Below, piece after piece: positions 59,935 to 64,000 of a stretch of DNA of 64,000 nt (the first letter of the stretch is position 1; the number at the start of each line of letters is the position of its first letter). The stretch is taken from positions 1 to 64,000 of the forward strand of contig NZ_QNGB01000012.1 of the NCBI RefSeq assembly GCF_003298505.1, read 5' to 3'. This stretch comes from Roseovarius sp. TE539. Lineage in GTDB: Bacteria; Pseudomonadota; Alphaproteobacteria; Rhodobacterales; Rhodobacteraceae. Both the position numbers and the translations under genes were made by a program. The notes beneath the pieces were generated by a model. The model had not been told where the DNA came from, searched no databases, and worked only from the letters and a program-made list of their open reading frames with translations.

Positions 59935-60686
59935 GCTTGCCCGCGCATGCAGCCAAGCCATGCCGCCGGCAGTTCCAGATCCGGCAGGTCGGGTTTGTGC
60001 CTGCGATCCAACGGATGCGGCAATCCGGTGACCGGCCCGGTGATCGTGGCGCGATCCCTGCGCAAGAGGGTCACCTCCACGACACGGGGGATACGCACCC
60101 CGTCGATGACGACGGCGCCGGATGCGTTGTTCGCGTGCAGGTGGACGACCTCGTGGAACGTGACCAGTTTTTCGATCGCTGGCGTGGCCCGCTTGAAAAA
60201 GGGTTCCTTGCTGATGATCGAAGGCAGCCGGTGCAATTCGAGGACGATAATCCTGAATCGTTCGAGCAACGGGTCGGGAATGGTGGCGATCGTCGGGTAT
60301 TCATCGCCCTCGATATCCATCTGAAGCAAGAGGTCGGTTCCCGGCCCCGGGTCAGTCTGCGAAACCCATGAGGCGATGGAAATCCTGTCCTCGGTATCAT
60401 GTGGGCCAACGAACTTGCGCATGAACTTGCCGCCGGGAATATCAATCACGGGTCCATCGCACGATGCGTCCGCCATGAAAGAGGGAATGCCGTGTTTGGC
60501 CAGATCAAGCTCGAAAGTCGATTGCCGGGACACTCCCGGTGAGTAGCAGGCGGCGATCCCGTGAAGATCGTCGGGCACAAGGTACCCGCCATCGCCAAAG
60601 GCCCCGACACGGATCAGCGGGGTCGTGGTTTCCACGGGCCGCAGGAAACGAGCCACGCGATCGAATTTTGCCGAGGCGGTAGCCAT
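59931..60686 (-). CDS. FkbM-family methyltransferase
   Basis: A 251-residue protein. LLLQMDIEGDEYPTIATI is the FkbM family signature (D-I-E-G-x-E-Y), and NNASGAVVIDGVRIPRVVEVTLLRRD is the usual C-terminal region. The N-terminal RVGAFGDGGYLVPDDLHG likely begins the fold. The ATG at 60686 follows GGAGCGGAGA in the minus direction and restores a sensible length; the longer frame runs into the divergent gene. Members O-methylate sugars or polyketides. Divergent from the esterase-like gene by 69 bases. Confidence 0.82.
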   Translation of the reverse strand: MATASAKFDRVARFLRPVETTTPLIRVGAFGDGGYLVPDDLHGIAACYSPGVSRQSTFELDLAKHGIPSFMADASCDGPVIDIPGGKFMRKFVGPHDTEDRISIASWVSQTDPGPGTDLLLQMDIEGDEYPTIATIPDPLLERFRIIVLELHRLPSIISKEPFFKRATPAIEKLVTFHEVVHLHANNASGAVVIDGVRIPRVVEVTLLRRDRATITGPVTGLPHPLDRRHKPDLPDLELPAAWLGCMRGQA

Positions 60687-60755
60687 CCAGTCTCCGCTCC
60701 AGGGGTGCCCTGTAGCGTTGTGCGAAAAGCCGCGACAACGCACGTGCGGGAAACT

Positions 60756-61598
60756 ATGTTTGCTGCGCAATGGATTGGCAAGATGGGTGTGCGAATGAAG
60801 GATGATAAATCGCCTGACCACTACGTGCGGCACGAGGACCTTGAATACGGTCGTGCGGTTCGCCGGGGCGAGGAGGTCAGCCTGAAACTCGATCTGACAG
60901 TGCCCAGGTCGGCCCCCGGTCCCGTTCCGCTTGTCATGTGGATACATGGCGGCGGTTTCCGGGCCGGTCAGAAGACGTGGGCCGGGCACATGACCGATGC
61001 CCGCTGGCTGACCAAGGCCGGATATGCCTATGCTTCGATCGACTACCGTCTGAAAGCCGGAAGCGAGGATCTGTCGGCGCCGGTCGCGCGCCGGATGGCA
61101 AAACTGCGTCAATACCGGAGTCGTGGTTTCCGCAAGAACCTTTCCGGAGCGGCATCGCTGGCGGCGATGGAAGACGCGCTAGGCGCGCTTGCATGGCTTG
61201 ACCGTCAGCGCGACCGTTACAATCTCTCCGACTGGGTGGGAATCGGGGGGAATTCGGCAGGCGCGATCACCGCTTTCAACCTTGTTCACCTGAGCGGATT
61301 TTTCGGGCTTTGGCGCCCGGCGATACGTGGCCTCGTCAGCATTTCGGGCGGATTTGCATATCCGTCCCTTTATGCACCGTCGCAAGTGCCGGTGCATGCG
61401 CTTCACGGTCCCGGTGATGAGCTGGTCGACATCCGTTTCATCCGCGAGATCGCCCGAATAGGCGGCGATGCCGTGGAGCTCGTGGAATCCGAAGACCAGC
61501 AACACGGGCGGGTGCGCCTGCACCCGAACGAGCCGCCGCGAGACGCATATGCGCGCATCATCGGGTTTTTCGACGGTGTGCGGCGCGCGGAGAACTGA
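60756..61598 (+). CDS. Alpha/beta-hydrolase (HSL-like esterase)
   Basis: A 280-residue protein. HGGGF at residues 64-68 is the oxyanion-hole motif of the hormone-sensitive lipase family, GNSAG at 165-169 (Ser167) the nucleophile elbow. HALHGPGDELVDIRF and EDQQHGRVRLHP hold the probable Asp and His. Most members are carboxylesterases; deacetylation of a sugar would fit the context. Three in-frame ATGs (60756, 60783, 60795) are possible starts, none with a strong ribosome site, and the first is given. No signal peptide is clear. Confidence 0.8.
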   Translation: MFAAQWIGKMGVRMKDDKSPDHYVRHEDLEYGRAVRRGEEVSLKLDLTVPRSAPGPVPLVMWIHGGGFRAGQKTWAGHMTDARWLTKAGYAYASIDYRLKAGSEDLSAPVARRMAKLRQYRSRGFRKNLSGAASLAAMEDALGALAWLDRQRDRYNLSDWVGIGGNSAGAITAFNLVHLSGFFGLWRPAIRGLVSISGGFAYPSLYAPSQVPVHALHGPGDELVDIRFIREIARIGGDAVELVESEDQQHGRVRLHPNEPPRDAYARIIGFFDGVRRAEN

Positions 61599-61698
61599 CA
61601 TTGCAACCCGAGTCCGGGCTCGGCTAGACTCGGGTTTCAAACGGGCCGTCGTCTGATCCACGGGCCCCGATCCCGACCCAAGTCCAGGCGAGGCGACG

Positions 61699-62415
61699 AT
61701 GCACGACATGGAAGGCCCTGAAACGATCCGGTCAAACGGCCTTGTGTTTCCCGAGGATCGAACAATCATGACAGCTCGCCTGCGCACCCTTCTGGGCAAG
61801 GGCAACTATGAGGCCAGCGAGGCTCGTGCGCTGAAGACCTTCGTCGGAAGTCATTCCTCGGTGGTCGAACTGGGGGCGGGAATCGGTTACATCTCGACAT
61901 GTGCGGTGCGTCACCACGGTGCGCGAAAGGTGACCTGCATCGAGGCCAATCCGCATCTTTGTGATTATATTCGGCGCGTGCATGCGCTGAACGGCGTGAC
62001 CGACAGCACCGTGATCAACGCCATTGCGCTGCCGGGCAAGCAGTTGCGGAGCGGCGCTGCCAGCACCCCTTTCTACGTTGCCGATCCTTTCTGGTCCTCC
62101 TCGATGGACAAGCCGGGAAACCTGCCGTCACACAGGATCGAGGTGCCGGCGGTATCGCTGGATGAAGTGCTTGCCGATGCCCGTGCGGACGCGTTGATCT
62201 GTGACATCGAGGGGGGCGAAGGCACCCTCTTTGATGATGTCGATCTTGGCGATGTGCGTTTCGTTCTGGTGGAACTTCATACCAACCGCATCAAGGCCGA
62301 CGGCGTGGTGAAGCTTTTCGAGAACATGCACCGTTACGGTTTTTTCTATCATCAGCAGGCTTCGGGCGAAGGCGTGGTGCTTTTCAAGAAATTCCGTGCG
62401 TCGCGCCCGATGTGA
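61699..62415 (+). CDS. FkbM-family methyltransferase
   Basis: A 238-residue protein. SSVVELGAGIGYISTCAVRHHG is SAM motif I, TCIEANPHLCDYIRRVHALNGV covers strand 2, and DALICDIEGGEGTLFDDVDL is the FkbM D-I-E-G block. It is not closely similar to the FkbM protein at 59931-60686. AGGCGAGG lies upstream of the ATG. It follows the esterase-like gene by about 100 bases on the same strand. It is the last island gene before the arginine-catabolism genes. Acceptor unknown. Confidence 0.83.
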   Translation: MHDMEGPETIRSNGLVFPEDRTIMTARLRTLLGKGNYEASEARALKTFVGSHSSVVELGAGIGYISTCAVRHHGARKVTCIEANPHLCDYIRRVHALNGVTDSTVINAIALPGKQLRSGAASTPFYVADPFWSSSMDKPGNLPSHRIEVPAVSLDEVLADARADALICDIEGGEGTLFDDVDLGDVRFVLVELHTNRIKADGVVKLFENMHRYGFFYHQQASGEGVVLFKKFRASRPM

Positions 62416-62509
62416 CCGGATCCGCCCGAAGTGGTTTCATTGCGGTTACGGTGCGTTCCGAAATGTGGCACTCGGCACCCAAGATCAAGTTAGGACAGAA
62501 GGAAACGTG

Positions 62510-63709
62510 ATGAGATACGCCAGAATCAATGATCGCCTTGCCGGGCTTGGCGGAGCGAAATGGGGCGTGCATGTCCGTGCCAATGTATTGGCCGCGCAGG
62601 GCCATGATGTGATCCGCCTGACCATCGGCGAACCGGACGTTTCTGCCCCGGGGGAAATTGTCCAGTGTGCGGCTGACGCCATGACGGACGGACGGACGGG
62701 CTATTCCGACGGCCGTGGCGAAATCGGGCTGAGGCAGGCATTGGCAAACAGATACAGTGACCGGACCGGACGCCCGATCGGCCCTGATCAGGTGCTTTGC
62801 CTGCCGGGGACGCAGACCGCGCTTTTCGTGACGATGATGGGCTTGACCGAAGAATCCGACGAGGTCCTGACCGGGGATCCGCTTTATGCCACCTACGAGG
62901 GCGTGATCAGGGCCAGCGGCGCAAGGATGGTGAGCGTTCCCCTCCGTTCGGAAATGGGGTTCCGCCTTCAGGCCGATGACATTGAGGCGCGGATTACAAG
63001 CGCCAGCCGCGCCATCCTCTTGAATACACCGCACAACCCGACGGGTGCGGTCCTGACCCGGGACGAGGTTGCGGCGATCGGAGAGGTTGCGCGCAGGCAC
63101 GATCTCTGGATCGTCTCGGACGAGGTCTACGAGGAATTGATCTTCGAGGATGTGCCCTTTGCCTCGCCACTTTCGTTCCCCGAACTGGCCGACCGAACCG
63201 TGGTTGTGTCTTCGATCTCGAAAAGTCACGCCGCGCCGGGCTTTCGCAGCGGTTGGGCCGTCGCCAGCGCGGAATTCGTGTCGCGGCTCCTGCCTCTTGC
63301 GGAAACCATGCTGTTCGGCAATCAACCCTTTATCGCCGACATGACCGAGATGGCCGTCCGGCAGCCATCGGAGGCGGCCGCGGGCATGCGCAAGCGGTTC
63401 GCCCGGCGTGCAAAACGTCTGACGGATCGGTTGGAAGGTGACGGGTTTTTCAGGGTCAACAGGCCGCAGGCCGGAATGTTCGCATTGATCGACATCTCGT
63501 CGACCGGAATGGATTCGGAGACTTATGCCAGCGACCTTCTGGAAAGGACCGGCGTGGCGGTCATGCCGGGCACGTCCTTCGGGGATGGCCTCGCCGGATG
63601 GGTCAGGGTGGCCCTTACGGTGCCGGACGAGACACTGGAACGGGCCTGCGACCTCATTCTCGGGCATGCGGAGAAGATAGGGGAATCGTCGCGGGAGGCT
63701 GCACAATGA
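62510..63709 (+). CDS. aruH: Arginine-pyruvate transaminase-like aminotransferase
   Basis: A 399-residue PLP aminotransferase. Conserved blocks include IRLTIGEPDVSAPGEIV, LNTPHNPTGA, LWIVSDEVYEELIF and SSISKSHAAPGFRSGW with the PLP lysine. From memory it resembles Pseudomonas AruH (GAR-VPLRSEMGFR-like region and HDLWIVSDEVYEEL), which transaminates arginine to 2-ketoarginine using pyruvate. The following gene is AruI-like, which strongly supports the role. The ATG at 62510 follows AGAAGGAAACG; an earlier in-frame ATG at 62396 overlaps the FkbM gene. The usual MTGWR after the Lys is replaced by PGFRS. Confidence 0.85.
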   Translation: MRYARINDRLAGLGGAKWGVHVRANVLAAQGHDVIRLTIGEPDVSAPGEIVQCAADAMTDGRTGYSDGRGEIGLRQALANRYSDRTGRPIGPDQVLCLPGTQTALFVTMMGLTEESDEVLTGDPLYATYEGVIRASGARMVSVPLRSEMGFRLQADDIEARITSASRAILLNTPHNPTGAVLTRDEVAAIGEVARRHDLWIVSDEVYEELIFEDVPFASPLSFPELADRTVVVSSISKSHAAPGFRSGWAVASAEFVSRLLPLAETMLFGNQPFIADMTEMAVRQPSEAAAGMRKRFARRAKRLTDRLEGDGFFRVNRPQAGMFALIDISSTGMDSETYASDLLERTGVAVMPGTSFGDGLAGWVRVALTVPDETLERACDLILGHAEKIGESSREAAQ

Positions 63710-64000
63710 CCACGGTTGGAGAAGAACTGGTCCTGGCTCTTCGGGACAGGGGTGTCGAGGTCGTGTTCGGAATTCCCGGTGTCCATACGATCGAGCTTTA
63801 TCGGGGCCTTGCGGAGTCGGGGATCAGGCATGTGACGCCAAGGCATGAGCAAGGTGCCGGTTTCATGGCCGATGGCTATGCCCGCGTTTGCGGAAAGCCC
63901 GGTGTCTGTTTCGTGATTACCGGGCCGGGCCTCACGAACACGATAACCCCGATGGCGCAGGCGCGGGCCGACAGTGTGCCGATGCTGATCGTGTCCAGTG
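63706..64000 (+). CDS. aruI: 2-ketoarginine decarboxylase-like TPP enzyme, N-terminal part (cut by window edge)
   Basis: The first 98 residues of a thiamine-pyrophosphate enzyme. VFGIPGVHTIELYRGL, TPRHEQGAGFMADGYARV and GKPGVCFVITGPGLTNTITPMAQA form the N-terminal TPP-binding region with the catalytic Glu of RHEQGAGFMADGYAR. From memory this matches AruI, which decarboxylates 2-ketoarginine to 4-guanidinobutyraldehyde. ATG overlaps the aruH stop as ATGA, preceded by GGGAGG. The gene continues past 64000. Confidence 0.85.
   Translation, partial: MTTVGEELVLALRDRGVEVVFGIPGVHTIELYRGLAESGIRHVTPRHEQGAGFMADGYARVCGKPGVCFVITGPGLTNTITPMAQARADSVPMLIVSS

Overview
The window is GC-rich, densely coded DNA of an alphaproteobacterium, most probably a Rhodobacterales (Roseobacter-group) organism. 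This is inferred from gene content: sdhE next to an XRE regulator, a soxBDAG sarcosine oxidase operon, the membrane urate hydroxylase PuuD with a PuuE-UraD fusion, a Pha-type multisubunit antiporter, and a short intergenic repeat (GAGTATTT..GGAAAGATGAAG). No rRNA, tRNA or CRISPR array was seen.

Layout. 1-2.5 kb: the 3' end of an IS5-family transposase, sdhE and an XRE regulator, then divergently an aspartate-type aminotransferase and a small conserved protein. 2.5-7.4 kb (minus strand): a MATE exporter and a four-gene operon of an arylsulfotransferase-like membrane protein, two small membrane proteins and a PAPS-type sulfotransferase. 7.6-12.7 kb: soxG, soxA, soxD, soxB (minus), with a divergent GlxA/AraC-type regulator followed by a GMC oxidoreductase and an enolase-superfamily enzyme (12.7-16.5 kb).

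16.7-28.5 kb: a purine (xanthine, guanine, urate, allantoin) degradation island: xdhA-xdhB-xdhC-guaD, puuD, a LysR regulator, uraH, puuE-uraD, allA and allE. It runs from guanine/xanthine to glyoxylate plus urea, but the step from allantoate to ureidoglycine is not encoded here. 28.7-32.5 kb: a second molybdenum hydroxylase (FAD, 2Fe-2S and Mo subunits) with a MoaD/ThiS-like protein. 32.9-41.6 kb: a CocE-type hydrolase plus a complete peptide-type ABC importer, divergent from an XRE-like regulator; a shared palindromic motif lies upstream of the hydrolase and of the binding-protein gene. A DMT exporter and the phaA(B)CDEFG antiporter operon follow (41.8-48.8 kb).

49.1-62.4 kb is an island of twelve genes for glycan or small-molecule decoration: GT2-like glycosyltransferases, a sulfotransferase, a GT2-like/alpha-beta hydrolase fusion with a degenerate DxD, a fucosyltransferase-like/TPR fusion, a GSCFA protein, an SGNH hydrolase, a class I methyltransferase, a DxD sugar transferase, two FkbM methyltransferases and an esterase. 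None has an evident signal peptide, and no flippase, polymerase or exporter gene is present. This is the least explained part of the window. The right edge carries aruH and the start of aruI (arginine transaminase pathway).
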